From Candidatus Enterococcus moelleringii (lineage in GTDB: Bacteria > Bacillota > Bacilli > Lactobacillales > Enterococcaceae): a DNA stretch of 64,000 nt. Position 1 is the stretch's first letter, and the number at the start of each line of letters is the position of its first letter. Positions 1-8,925 of this stretch are shown here, piece after piece. Location: NCBI RefSeq assembly GCF_017377575.1, contig NZ_JAFREM010000010.1:50803-114802 (forward strand), given 5' to 3'. A program made the translations under genes and the position numbers. The notes below the pieces were generated by a model, which was given only the letters and a program-made list of their open reading frames with translations, was not told the DNA's origin and searched no databases.

Positions 1-790
1 CACCTACCACTTTACAAGTGGTGTTGCCGGCTTGCCGCATTCCGCGGGCAGTTCCTGTTAAATTGCCCCCACCAGCGTTCGTTGCGACTACTACATCCGG
101 TTGTTGACCTACTTCAGCCTCAAATTGTTTGACGATTTCATAGCCTAAGGTCTCTACGCCAGCAATCCCAAACGGTGTATATAAAGACGCATTAAAATAG
201 CCGGTCTCTTCAATCAACTGTAAAAATTGGTAAAATAATTCTGGTCCAACGGTCAACTGGACTACTTCAGCACCTAAAGCTTCACACTTGCGGGCTTTTT
301 CAACAATCTCCGGCTGACCGAGGCCTTTAGAATCAAAGCACTCTTGAACAACGATACAATTTAACCCTAACTTCGCAGCATGACAAGCAACTGCCGCCCC
401 ATAATTGCCGCTGGTTGCAGTGACCACTCCTTTATAACCCAGCTTTTTCGCATGATACACCGAAACAGCTGCCCGGCGGTCTTTGAAACTGCCGGAAGCA
501 TTCGCCGCCTCGTCTTTCACGAAAATTCTCGCTCCTTTACCGGGTTGAGCATATTTTCTAGCTAGCCGAGTGAAATTTTTCAGCTCTACAATCGGCGTAT
601 TCCCCACGCCTACTGAACGTTGAATTTCAATCATTTCTTCCATTGAATAAGCAGCTTCTGACATCATTTTTTCATAGTCAAAGGCGATGCCCTCTAATTC
701 AAAATCATCGTAATTAATTCTTAGAGAATCTTCCATGATTTTTCCACGACGCGCCATTACCGCTTGATAACTGTTTTCTTTATCCGTCAC
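1..790 (-). CDS. ortB: 2-amino-4-oxopentanoate thiolase, beta subunit (partial, runs off left edge)
   Basis: Catalytic PLP subunit of the thiolase that cleaves 2-amino-4-oxopentanoate with CoA to acetyl-CoA and alanine, the last step of oxidative ornithine breakdown. About 263 codons are visible; the C-terminus lies outside the window. Translation from GTG at 790 gives a fold-type II PLP enzyme with SGSFKDRRA near residues 99-107 (K103 the likely Schiff-base lysine) and an NAGGGN loop further on. The GTG overlaps the TAG of ortA by one base and has GGAGGTG upstream, so translation is probably coupled. The ortA/ord neighbours make this call much firmer than the fold alone, since threonine synthase and cysteine synthase share the fold. 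Confidence 0.85.
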   Translation of the reverse strand, partial: MTDKENSYQAVMARRGKIMEDSLRINYDDFELEGIAFDYEKMMSEAAYSMEEMIEIQRSVGVGNTPIVELKNFTRLARKYAQPGKGARIFVKDEAANASGSFKDRRAAVSVYHAKKLGYKGVVTATSGNYGAAVACHAAKLGLNCIVVQECFDSKGLGQPEIVEKARKCEALGAEVVQLTVGPELFYQFLQLIEETGYFNASLYTPFGIAGVETLGYEIVKQFEAEVGQQPDVVVATNAGGGNLTGTARGMRQAGNTTCKVVG

Positions 791-1089
791 TACCGCTCAC
801 CTCCGAACAATTCTGCTTGCAGCATCTTATCAATCTCTACGATTTCTGGCACGAAATCGCCGAAGCTGTGATAAAAGGTCGGGTTCCCTTGAACCAACGT
901 TCCTTTAGCGATTCGTTTAGTTACCGTTTCTATTTCGACTTCGTCACCTATCTCGGCATCTTCTAACAAAAAGCCCTTAACCCACATTTCCAGGGGAACC
1001 TCTCGAGTATCATCAGGTACTTGTGGTGCACGTTGGTCTGGTGTCAATATAATCGTATGGATTTGAACCCATTCACCCTTTTTTAACAT
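790..1089 (-). CDS. ortA: 2-amino-4-oxopentanoate thiolase, alpha subunit
   Basis: Small partner of OrtB, about 99 residues. The opening MLKKGEWVQIH followed by a region rich in APQVPDDT and PLEMWVKG matches what I recall of the clostridial OrtA family. I chose ATG at 1089 (GGGGAGAG about ten bases upstream) over an in-frame TTG at 1125, because the longer version would overlap the end of ord and add an unconserved leader. It lies between ord and ortB in a tight operon. The function comes from the family and the operon; no catalytic residues can be read in this subunit alone. Confidence 0.82.
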   Translation of the reverse strand: MLKKGEWVQIHTIILTPDQRAPQVPDDTREVPLEMWVKGFLLEDAEIGDEVEIETVTKRIAKGTLVQGNPTFYHSFGDFVPEIVEIDKMLQAELFGGER

Positions 1090-1114
1090 GATAATTTTTC
1101 TCTCCCCGCTTGTT

Positions 1115-2173
1115 TTATTTGACAATTTTTGCTTCTTCCTGAATTTGATCCCGGAAATCCCCTAAGATTGCATGAGGGATCGGCAAATCGATCATGGTCA
1201 CCAAACCAGGTCTAGCATTAATCGTTTGCGGAATCATGTTGACACACATAGCGATAGTTCCCACGCCGCCTTCGATTTCCGGCGAATTAACCATATTGAC
1301 CATAGGGTTGCCATCAATAATCACGTAATCTCCCGTATTTACTCCAACTTGTTCCGGCTCAATCTGTTGTGGATGATCCATTTCAATCAGTTCCTTGCCA
1401 TCCTTGATTCCACTGGCTTTCATTGATACACCTGCGACGGAACCGGCTTTTGCTTCACCATATGGCGCCACACGATCCTCATCAGTAATAATAGGGTCCA
1501 TCGATTGTGTCACTTCATCCAATTCAACACCTAAAGCTGCGGAAATCATCCCTACCGACTCAGCAAAGCCGACATGCCCAGCTAAAGTACCATCCGCTTT
1601 TCCTTGTTCAAATTCTTCAACCGAAATACCAATACCCTGCTCTTCCATAACCGCTTTGCCAAATGGTGACAATGAATTCACGCGTCTAGAAGTGATGTGA
1701 TTGATATCTTCGCAAGCACCTGTCATCACCAAGACCAACACGTCCATAATCAACCCTGGATTAATCCCTGTTCCCAAAACTGAAACGCCATTCGCTCTGG
1801 CCAAATCGTCAATCTTTTTCGCCAGCTCAGGATTTTGTGCCTGCGGGAAAGCCATTTCTTCTGCGCTAGTAATGACATTCATTTTATTTTCAACAATCAA
1901 TTTAATTTTATCGAAAGCTTTAGCTGTGAAAGAGTCGGTACATAATAAAACGACATCTGCTGCTTTTTCTTGAATTACTTCTTCAACTGTTCCGATTTTA
2001 ATATTTTCGTTTTCAGGGTATTCTTCGCCTAAGATTTCGAATATAGGTTTGCCCACCTTCGCGCCAATATCAATGGCACCGACAACATCGACCCCTTTTT
2101 TCTTCATTAACATTTTGGCCATTCCTGAACCCATAGCACCCATACCCCAGACAATTACTTTTACGTTTTTCAA
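1115..2173 (-). CDS. ord: 2,4-diaminopentanoate dehydrogenase
   Basis: NAD(P)-dependent enzyme that oxidatively deaminates 2,4-diaminopentanoate to 2-amino-4-oxopentanoate, the substrate of OrtAB. The 352-residue protein opens with a Rossmann fold (GMGAMG at residues 10-15) and resembles dihydrodipicolinate reductase in layout. It starts at TTG (2173), preceded by a strong AGGAGGT with seven-base spacing, so the unusual start is well supported. It sits downstream of the permease and orr and upstream of ortA. The aminomutase genes oraS/oraE that would make its substrate are not in the window and presumably lie beyond the left edge. Confidence 0.88.
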   Translation of the reverse strand: MKNVKVIVWGMGAMGSGMAKMLMKKKGVDVVGAIDIGAKVGKPIFEILGEEYPENENIKIGTVEEVIQEKAADVVLLCTDSFTAKAFDKIKLIVENKMNVITSAEEMAFPQAQNPELAKKIDDLARANGVSVLGTGINPGLIMDVLVLVMTGACEDINHITSRRVNSLSPFGKAVMEEQGIGISVEEFEQGKADGTLAGHVGFAESVGMISAALGVELDEVTQSMDPIITDEDRVAPYGEAKAGSVAGVSMKASGIKDGKELIEMDHPQQIEPEQVGVNTGDYVIIDGNPMVNMVNSPEIEGGVGTIAMCVNMIPQTINARPGLVTMIDLPIPHAILGDFRDQIQEEAKIVK

Positions 2174-2224
2174 ATTCCTTACCTCCTAATATATTTTAGT
2201 GAATCATTAACAGCTCGTTGACAC

Positions 2225-3643
2225 CTATTCACCAGTGGGGGTTTTAAGCCCTTTACGCCGAGTGTTATTCCAAACCGTTGAACCGATAAATAAAGCAATA
2301 AATACTGGTGCGCCCGTCGTCAAGGCTCCTCGTTGCGTTGGATCAAGAACCATTCCGGTGGCTACCAAAATACACAATACAATCAACAAAATTGGAATAA
2401 ATGGAAACAGCGGAATTTTAAATTTGAGATCCGCGATTTTCTTTCCTTTGCCTAAGAAAACTTTTCGATATTTAAGGGCACAAACACCGGTGATGGCATA
2501 AACAACTAACTCAGCAGCTCCAATAAAGGAGGTCATGAATAGATAAACCACATCCGGCGATACAAAGCTGGCCGTTACTGCGAAAAGAGTGAAGCAAGTC
2601 GTAACTAATAAGGCGTTCATGGGAACTTTTTTCTTGTTTGTTTTCTTTACAAATGATGGCGCTTGTTCAAAGTGACCAAGAGACCATAATGTACGAACCG
2701 CTGCAAAAACATGGGCATTTGCCGATGATAAAGCCGAAGTAACGATTACCAGATTCACAATCAGTTCTGCTGAGCCGATCCCCAGCTCACGGAATACATA
2801 CGCAAAAGGACTCCCCAACAAATCTGCCTGACGCCATGGTAAAACGGCAATCAGGATAAACAAGGTGACTGCGTAACTGATAATAATACTAAGCGAGCTC
2901 ACCTTAATTGCCTTTGGTAAAACGACTTCCGGATTTTCACTTTCTCCAGCAGCTGTAGCAAACATATCAGCGCCGCTATAAGCAAAAACGGCGGTCATCA
3001 TTGACATCATGATAGGTCTCATTCCAGTTGGGAATAATCCGCCATCATTAGTAAAGTTGGCTAAACCAACGGCTTCTCCGCCAACAAGACCAGTAATGAT
3101 GCCAATCCCAACTAAAGCAAAAACAACAATCAAAATGACTTTTATACTACTGAAGAAAAAGGAAGAGGAACCATAATCTTCACTCGATCTTGAATTCAAG
3201 AAGAACAACAGCATCGCAAAGCCGATAATCCACACTAGCGAAGGAACTTGTGGGATAATGTTCCCCATGATAATGGACGATGCCACGATCTGTGTGGGCA
3301 CAGTGATCGCCAATTGCAGCCATTTAATCCAACCAACAGTAAAACCTGCCCCATAGCCTAGAAATTTAGAAGCGTAAGCCTGCACATTTCCGGACACCGG
3401 CATTTCCACCAGCATTTCCCCCATACAAAGCATCATCAAGACCATGATCAACGCCCCGAAGCCATAGGCGATGAAGGTCCCGCCAGGTCCAGCTTGCTGA
3501 ACAACATAACCGGTTCCTAGAAACAGCCCGGTCCCAATCGTCCCCCCAACACTTAGCATCGCAATATGGTGAGTTTTCATGCCTCGATTCAATGACTCAG
3601 AACTATCCGTATTCAATTGAACTTCTTCATTTTTATTACTCAT
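2225..3643 (-). CDS. APC-family amino acid permease, probably for ornithine or a related amino acid
   Basis: A 472-residue inner-membrane permease with about twelve hydrophobic segments and the amino acid/polyamine/organocation signature near the N-terminus (GGTIGTGLFLGTG, residues about 33-45, then GEMLVEMPVSG). ATG at 3643 has AGGAGG upstream. It is placed between orr and ord, so uptake of ornithine (or exchange with a product) for the pathway is the likely role. The substrate is inferred from context; the family includes lysine, arginine, GABA and many other carriers. Confidence 0.8.
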   Translation of the reverse strand: MSNKNEEVQLNTDSSESLNRGMKTHHIAMLSVGGTIGTGLFLGTGYVVQQAGPGGTFIAYGFGALIMVLMMLCMGEMLVEMPVSGNVQAYASKFLGYGAGFTVGWIKWLQLAITVPTQIVASSIIMGNIIPQVPSLVWIIGFAMLLFFLNSRSSEDYGSSSFFFSSIKVILIVVFALVGIGIITGLVGGEAVGLANFTNDGGLFPTGMRPIMMSMMTAVFAYSGADMFATAAGESENPEVVLPKAIKVSSLSIIISYAVTLFILIAVLPWRQADLLGSPFAYVFRELGIGSAELIVNLVIVTSALSSANAHVFAAVRTLWSLGHFEQAPSFVKKTNKKKVPMNALLVTTCFTLFAVTASFVSPDVVYLFMTSFIGAAELVVYAITGVCALKYRKVFLGKGKKIADLKFKIPLFPFIPILLIVLCILVATGMVLDPTQRGALTTGAPVFIALFIGSTVWNNTRRKGLKTPTGE

Positions 3644-3689
3644 GATTTCATATCCTCCTGAGATTTTTTTGCTTCATTAACGCTTAAAG

Positions 3690-4766
3690 TTAGCGTATAA
3701 ATTCTTTTTTTACATATCTGCTTGTAAACGAACTTAATAAGGAGCCGTAGGATAAGGAAAACTCAACTTCCTTTCCAACTTGATAATCATCTCCGGTATT
3801 GCTCATGTCTAAAATCAGGTGATCCGAGCTGGCACCCAAAATTTCAATGCGTTCATCCAGTGGTGTAATGTCATCGGGATTCACATCCTGTCTGCCAATA
3901 GCCGCAACACCTCTCTTCATATTTCCTTTATCAACGTACTCTGGACGATTACCAAAAGCATCTACCCCAATTTCACCAATCGGGTAAGAAGGCTTCGTTT
4001 TTAATTCGACTAATTCAGCCTTCAATGTAAACACATTTTGGTGCATTTGCGGGTAAGTTTCCCCATAGGCGGTTTCCCTGCCTAAAACAAAGGTTTCACC
4101 AATCCGTAAATTATTAATTCCTTCAGGCAAGTAGTCGGTTGAACTGTCTAATAGATACAAGGAACTGGAGTTGCCCCCGGACACCATTTCCAGTGTTAAG
4201 TTATATTTTTGCTGCAGCTGTTTTTTCAATTCCACTAGTTGTCCTAAATTTTGGTGATTCGGTATAATCGCTCCATAACAAGTTAAATTGACGCTTAATC
4301 CTTTGATCCAAATGTTTGATAGTTTCATAATTTCTGCAGTATCTGCAAGTAATTCTTGTTGATCAAAATACCCTTCTCTCAAATCACCCAAATCAACCAT
4401 CAACACAATTTCATGAATTTTGTTCTGCTCTTTTGCGGCTTGATTTAAGCATTTGACGGTCTCCAGCTCCGAATTAAAGCTAATGTCCGCGTACCGAACG
4501 ATCTCTTCAGCTTCACTTTGCATTGGAATACGAATCAGAATTTTTTTCTTTGGTGAAGCTTGATAGCTGATCAAGTTCTCAATCCGCGAATCGCCAAAAT
4601 AGTCAATTTCTGGAAATTTGTCATAAACAGCGATCATTTCCGGATGAGCTTCAAATACTTTCGTCACCGCAGTAATCGAGAGCTCAGAGGCCGCTAATTT
4701 TGCGGCAATAAAGGCGATGTTTTTTTCAAGTTTTTCTAGATTCACAACAATCCTTGGGTTTTTCAC
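3690..4766 (-). CDS. orr: Ornithine racemase, PLP-dependent
   Basis: Interconverts L- and D-ornithine, feeding the D-ornithine aminomutase branch. The 358-residue alanine-racemase-type barrel has K36 in the TAVTKVFEA context as the likely PLP lysine, and a GDSRIENL motif around residues 58-65 that I recognise from ornithine racemase. The start is GTG at 4766 with AGGAGGAG upstream. It is the first gene of the operon, reading away from the AraC regulator, and a possible cre box lies just upstream. A generic alanine/serine racemase is the alternative; the ord/ort genes beside it argue for ornithine. Confidence 0.83.
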   Translation of the reverse strand: MKNPRIVVNLEKLEKNIAFIAAKLAASELSITAVTKVFEAHPEMIAVYDKFPEIDYFGDSRIENLISYQASPKKKILIRIPMQSEAEEIVRYADISFNSELETVKCLNQAAKEQNKIHEIVLMVDLGDLREGYFDQQELLADTAEIMKLSNIWIKGLSVNLTCYGAIIPNHQNLGQLVELKKQLQQKYNLTLEMVSGGNSSSLYLLDSSTDYLPEGINNLRIGETFVLGRETAYGETYPQMHQNVFTLKAELVELKTKPSYPIGEIGVDAFGNRPEYVDKGNMKRGVAAIGRQDVNPDDITPLDERIEILGASSDHLILDMSNTGDDYQVGKEVEFSLSYGSLLSSFTSRYVKKEFIR

Positions 4767-4790
4767 TTTTCTCCTCCTTCTTACAAAAAT

Positions 4791-4804
4791 TGTTAAGCGC
4801 TTTC
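4791..4804. promoter_or_regulatory. Possible catabolite-responsive (cre-like) site upstream of orr
   Basis: The palindromic core AAGCGCTT sits about 25 bases upstream of the orr start, within the probable promoter. It fits the cre consensus at roughly 11 of 14 positions on the minus strand. CcpA repression of amino-acid catabolism would make sense, but a core this short can occur by chance. Confidence 0.3.
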
Positions 4805-4948
4805 TGTAATTAGAATAACCAACAAGAGGCCTTAGAAGTATTTCGAAATGGCATAGTTGCTATTCAAAAAGAGAAGGGCAGTGACTAAGCGATGCCCTAT
4901 AAATAAGATAGAGACGATTTACTAGACTTAAGGAAAAGAGGCGCAGTT

Positions 4949-5800
4949 ATGAATAGCATACAAACCACTTTCAATTTAGATAATGAACCCCAGCTTGATA
5001 CTTTTTTAAAGGATTTCTCTTTTGCAGCAAACGTTGAATTGATCGTAGTTAAGAGCCATCCGCATTCTTCAAAATCACCTATTTGCTACAACAAAGAAGG
5101 AGAAGCACGTACATTGGATTCAGATTCCTATCCGCAGCAATACTCAGCTGTCCAAACCATCGTGGAACGGCTCGCTGATTGCCAGCAAACTTGTTACTTG
5201 GACAACCTGCCCTTCACCATTTTGGAACTCAAATTCAATGAGCGGCTCGCCGGCTATATTTTTATGATCCATGATTTAACTATCCCGCTTAAATGGTTGG
5301 CTATTCATGAAACTGCAACAGATGCTTTTTTGTTGCAGCAACGCCAACGCCTCGAAAAGCTGACCGACTTTTTTGTGATGTCCTCAAAAGAGGCCCTTAA
5401 AGATAGAAATAGTCCCAATTGTTTGACTATTACCCGAAAAAAAACAAACGAAAAAGACCACACGCTAAGTAATGAAGTGATCTATGCGCAAAACTATATC
5501 AACGAGCATTTGAATCACAGTCTCTATTTGGAGGATGTTGCTCAGCAAGTCTATTTAAGCAAATATTACTTTTGCAAGCTCTTCAAGAAAGAGGTGGGTA
5601 TGAGCTTTGTCAATTACCTCAAACTGCAAAGAATCCAACGTGCTAAAGAACTGCTGGCTTATTCCGATTTAAAAATTGAAACCATCAGCAAAGAGGTTGG
5701 CTTTTCACAGCCCAGCTACTTTTGCAAAATTTTTAAAGGCTTGGTCTCCGTTTCACCGGCTTACTACCGGAAAAGCTTTCGGAAAAATAAAATTGCGTAA
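4949..5800 (+). CDS. AraC-family transcriptional regulator, divergent from the ornithine operon
   Basis: A 283-residue protein. The C-terminal ~100 residues form the double helix-turn-helix of AraC/XylS proteins (YINEHLNHSLYLEDVAQQV, then KIETISKEVGFSQPSYFCK). The N-terminal ~150 residues look like a small-molecule sensing domain, perhaps PocR-like, with no cupin signature I can see. It is transcribed divergently from orr across a 182 bp gap, the usual arrangement for a local activator. Control of ornithine use is inferred from position only. Confidence 0.82.
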   Translation: MNSIQTTFNLDNEPQLDTFLKDFSFAANVELIVVKSHPHSSKSPICYNKEGEARTLDSDSYPQQYSAVQTIVERLADCQQTCYLDNLPFTILELKFNERLAGYIFMIHDLTIPLKWLAIHETATDAFLLQQRQRLEKLTDFFVMSSKEALKDRNSPNCLTITRKKTNEKDHTLSNEVIYAQNYINEHLNHSLYLEDVAQQVYLSKYYFCKLFKKEVGMSFVNYLKLQRIQRAKELLAYSDLKIETISKEVGFSQPSYFCKIFKGLVSVSPAYYRKSFRKNKIA

Positions 5801-5890
5801 TTGTTTCTGAAGGAAATTTTTAAGGATACAAGGAAGGTCTTACGCTAGCACGACTTACCAACGCAAAAAAAGAGAGGAATACGGTTTTAA

Positions 5891-5939
5891 TAAAAAAACT
5901 CTTCGCCAACTGCATTAGTAGTGCAGCTGACGGAGAGTT
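5891..5939 (-). terminator. Rho-independent terminator of the Bce-like operon
   Basis: Long hairpin (AACTCT arm at 5897-5902 pairing with AGAGTT at 5934-5939, inner ACTGCA/TGCAGC) followed on the minus strand by a run of seven T. It lies downstream of the permease gene ending at 6056. Without a T-run on the plus side it is weaker for the AraC gene. Confidence 0.7.
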
Positions 5940-6055
5940 TCACATTTATCTATTCAATTAATTCGTTACCTTTTAAAACTGTCCAACCACGTTCATGCTT
6001 GTAGTTTAATGGTTCCTTTTAAAAAAAAGAAGTTCCGAGGCTGAATCTCTTCTTA

Positions 6056-8077
6056 TCACTCCAACCCTTGCCGCAACTGGCGATAAACAATCAAACCATA
6101 AATCACATACGTCACTAAAAAGATTAGATTTACTAGGGGAATCACTTCAAGTGACCACAGCCTGGCTTCTGGAATCGGAGTAGTGAAAAATGACCCGCGA
6201 ATAATCTCCAACACGAGAATCCAGGAAATGACGTTACCGGCAAACAAAGCTGGCAATAATGGAACAAAAAAGTAAAGCAACACTTGATTACGCAGTATTT
6301 TTCTTCTTTGCGACTGAGCTTCTCCCAAGTGATCCAGTAAAATATCCTGCTGGCTCACCATCCGACGATCGCTTAATAGCTGTACTGCTAAAATTGTCGC
6401 ACCAGTAATACAAAAAATAATTCCCAACAACGTAATCGGCAAAATCATGGGGAGCCCATCCGAGCCTTCATTTTCGATCTTGCGGCCGAATACATAATCA
6501 TCTTTAGTTACTAACAAGGAATTATTCACGGTTGACATCATTCCGCTGCCCGTCAATAAGGTAGTCAAATTTGGCGTCTGCTGAATCACTTCACTTAATC
6601 CTGTCTGATCGGCAAATGATTTGATCTGCGCTGCATACAAACTATACAAAACAGACGTGTTTGCTACCGCGCTGTCCGGCACTATCAAAATAAACCCGTT
6701 ACCGTTGCCATAATCTGTGTATTGGTTGAAATCTTCCGTATAAACACCAGCCAGTTCTAATTGCCCTGCTAACTTCAACGGGTGCTGTTTGCCGTAAGCT
6801 GATAATGCCGGCTCTAAATAGTCCAAACAGTGAATAAAATAACCCAAATCCATTATTTTAATCGGTTGTAATCCCAGCATTTTCCGCAAGGCTTGATAGT
6901 CACTCAGCTTCATATAAGTATCGTATTGGCTTTCCTTTATCTCCATATCAACCACCTGATAATCGGCAATTTCCTGCTGGCGAATAGCTGAAAAATCAGT
7001 CTGCTGATTGTGATAAAGATTGTAAGCGTAGCTTTCCTGTATTTTCGCCACCTCAGACAAAATCGGATCGTAATCCCGCATACCAGCTGCAACGCCTTGA
7101 TGCAGTACCACCACATCAAAGGCGACAAACTGCTGGCGTTTTTCGGCTACTTTACTAATACCTGAGGCCATTGCTAAACTGCACAATCCCAACATAAATA
7201 ACACACCTAAAGCCTGCAAAGTCCGCTTCAAGCTGTGCATTTTCGCTGCAAATGTCCGATACAAAATCAAGCGATGCTTGCTATACAGAAAACTCTGGTG
7301 CTTTTCTATCCAAAAAACAACTACGCCTGACAAGCTTTCGAAAAACAAAAAGACAAACAATGTGCAACCTGCTAGTCCCAACAAAATATCATAAGCATTT
7401 ACAAATGGACGTTGCACAAGACAATACACTCCGGCCGCAAAACTCACCACCGCTGCTGCAAACAAAAACAACTGAACATAGCTGGAGGTCACCACATTTT
7501 TACCAACGGTGGATTCTAGATAAATTAATTCCTTCAAAGTCAGCTTTTTCAACTGGCGACGATTCAGCAGCAACGCCACCACAAAAATCAGCAGCACATA
7601 GACAATTGTCAGTTGCGTCCCTTCTCTAGACAAACACAAAGAAAAGTGATAATTCTGGCCTAAAATCACCATCGTCGCTGCCTTAAGAATTTCCGCAAAA
7701 AATACTCCACAAGGAATGCCTAATACCAGTGCTCCGATACCCAGCAAGCTATTTTCCATCAGAATCATCTGGGAAATTTGGCGATTGCTGATTCCTACTA
7801 ACATGTAGGTGCCCAGCTTGCGCCCGCGTTTGGTCAGCATAAATTTCAGCATGTAGTTCACCAGCCAGCCGATAATCACCACAATCAAAAAAGAAACAAA
7901 GAACGTCAGCGGCTTCATCCCCGCCATTTGCATCGTAACAATCGGCGTCATCTCTGGGGAGAAAATCAAACTGTTAAACCCATACAACAAGACAATCGCC
8001 AGCAGCAACGTCACAAAATAAATCAAATAGTCGGCTACTTGGCGTTTAGCATTTAGAAAGGATAAATGACGCAGCAT
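6056..8077 (-). CDS. BceB-type ABC transporter permease (FtsX fold), peptide antibiotic resistance
   Basis: A 673-residue permease with one N-terminal membrane helix, a cluster of helices around residues 50-250, a large extracellular segment (about 310-530) and three C-terminal helices. This is the layout of BceB-type permeases that remove peptide antibiotics such as bacitracin or nisin from lipid targets and also signal to a partner kinase. It directly follows the ATPase gene (start 8077, stop of ATPase 8078) and ends a four-gene operon RR-HK-ATPase-permease. The peptide recognised cannot be told from sequence. Confidence 0.82.
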   Translation of the reverse strand: MLRHLSFLNAKRQVADYLIYFVTLLLAIVLLYGFNSLIFSPEMTPIVTMQMAGMKPLTFFVSFLIVVIIGWLVNYMLKFMLTKRGRKLGTYMLVGISNRQISQMILMENSLLGIGALVLGIPCGVFFAEILKAATMVILGQNYHFSLCLSREGTQLTIVYVLLIFVVALLLNRRQLKKLTLKELIYLESTVGKNVVTSSYVQLFLFAAAVVSFAAGVYCLVQRPFVNAYDILLGLAGCTLFVFLFFESLSGVVVFWIEKHQSFLYSKHRLILYRTFAAKMHSLKRTLQALGVLFMLGLCSLAMASGISKVAEKRQQFVAFDVVVLHQGVAAGMRDYDPILSEVAKIQESYAYNLYHNQQTDFSAIRQQEIADYQVVDMEIKESQYDTYMKLSDYQALRKMLGLQPIKIMDLGYFIHCLDYLEPALSAYGKQHPLKLAGQLELAGVYTEDFNQYTDYGNGNGFILIVPDSAVANTSVLYSLYAAQIKSFADQTGLSEVIQQTPNLTTLLTGSGMMSTVNNSLLVTKDDYVFGRKIENEGSDGLPMILPITLLGIIFCITGATILAVQLLSDRRMVSQQDILLDHLGEAQSQRRKILRNQVLLYFFVPLLPALFAGNVISWILVLEIIRGSFFTTPIPEARLWSLEVIPLVNLIFLVTYVIYGLIVYRQLRQGLE

Positions 8078-8833
8078 CTAAACCCCTCCAATCACTGACA
8101 ACACACCCAGAATTTCTTGGTAAAAATCCGGCCGCGAACGCCCGCCGGCATGCAGCTCATTAAATAACCGGCCATCTTCTAAAAAGAAAATCTTCTTACA
8201 GTAACTAGCTACAAAAGGATCGTGGGTCACTACTAAAATAGTGGTCTGCAGCAACTGATTTAATTCCTGCAGCGTCTTCATCAAGGTTTGAGAAGATTTA
8301 CTGTCTAACGCGCCGGTCGGTTCATCCGCCACCACCAATTTTGGGTTGGCAATCAATGCCCGAGCACAAGCCGCCCGCTGCTTTTGTCCCCCTGAAACCT
8401 CTGACGGATATTTTTCCAATACATCCTCAATTCCCAACTGCTCCGCCAGTTCTTGCACTCTTCGTTGAATTTCCTTGTGAGGCCTTTTCTGAACGATTAA
8501 CGGCAGCGCGATATTTTCTGTCAGCTTCAAGGTATCCAGCAAATTGTAATCTTGAAAAATAAAACCTAAATTTTCCTGACGAAATGCAGTGATCGCTTTT
8601 TTGCTCAAGGTTCTTAAGTCCGTCTGATTCAAAATAATTTGTCCCGCTGAAACCTCGTCAATCGTCGCAATACAATTCAGCAGCGTACTTTTTCCTGAGC
8701 CAGAACTTCCCATGATCCCGATAAAATCTCCCGGCAGCACATCGAAGCTGACCCCGTCTAAAGCCTTGGTCAAATTATTTTGGCTGGTGCCGTAATATTT
8801 TTCCACCTGCCTGACTCTTACTAATGGCTCCAT
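8078..8833 (-). CDS. BceA-type ABC transporter ATPase
   Basis: Cytoplasmic ATPase partner of the adjacent permease, about 251 residues. Walker A GIMGSSGSGKST, signature VSGGQKQR and Walker B VVADEPTGALDSK are all intact, as in the MacB/LolD/BceA group. I chose ATG at 8833, giving MEPLVRVRQVEKYYG with GGGAGTGAGGG upstream; an in-frame TTG at 8902 would add an unlikely leader. It lies 92 bases after the kinase stop. Confidence 0.88.
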   Translation of the reverse strand: MEPLVRVRQVEKYYGTSQNNLTKALDGVSFDVLPGDFIGIMGSSGSGKSTLLNCIATIDEVSAGQIILNQTDLRTLSKKAITAFRQENLGFIFQDYNLLDTLKLTENIALPLIVQKRPHKEIQRRVQELAEQLGIEDVLEKYPSEVSGGQKQRAACARALIANPKLVVADEPTGALDSKSSQTLMKTLQELNQLLQTTILVVTHDPFVASYCKKIFFLEDGRLFNELHAGGRSRPDFYQEILGVLSVIGGV

Positions 8834-8925
8834 CGCCCTCACTCCCTTACTACCTCCAGTATCAAGGAAAATACCGGCCGATTGTAGCACTTCTTGTTGC
8901 AAAAATCTGTCATTTTTGACAGAAT

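Noticed and set aside
1395..1973. Plus-strand frames opposite ord
   Set aside because: Shadow of a well-supported minus-strand gene, with no ribosome site and low-complexity composition.
7252..7629. 125-codon plus-strand ORF opposite the Bce-like permease
   Set aside because: Antisense to a clear gene, no family resemblance and no ribosome site.
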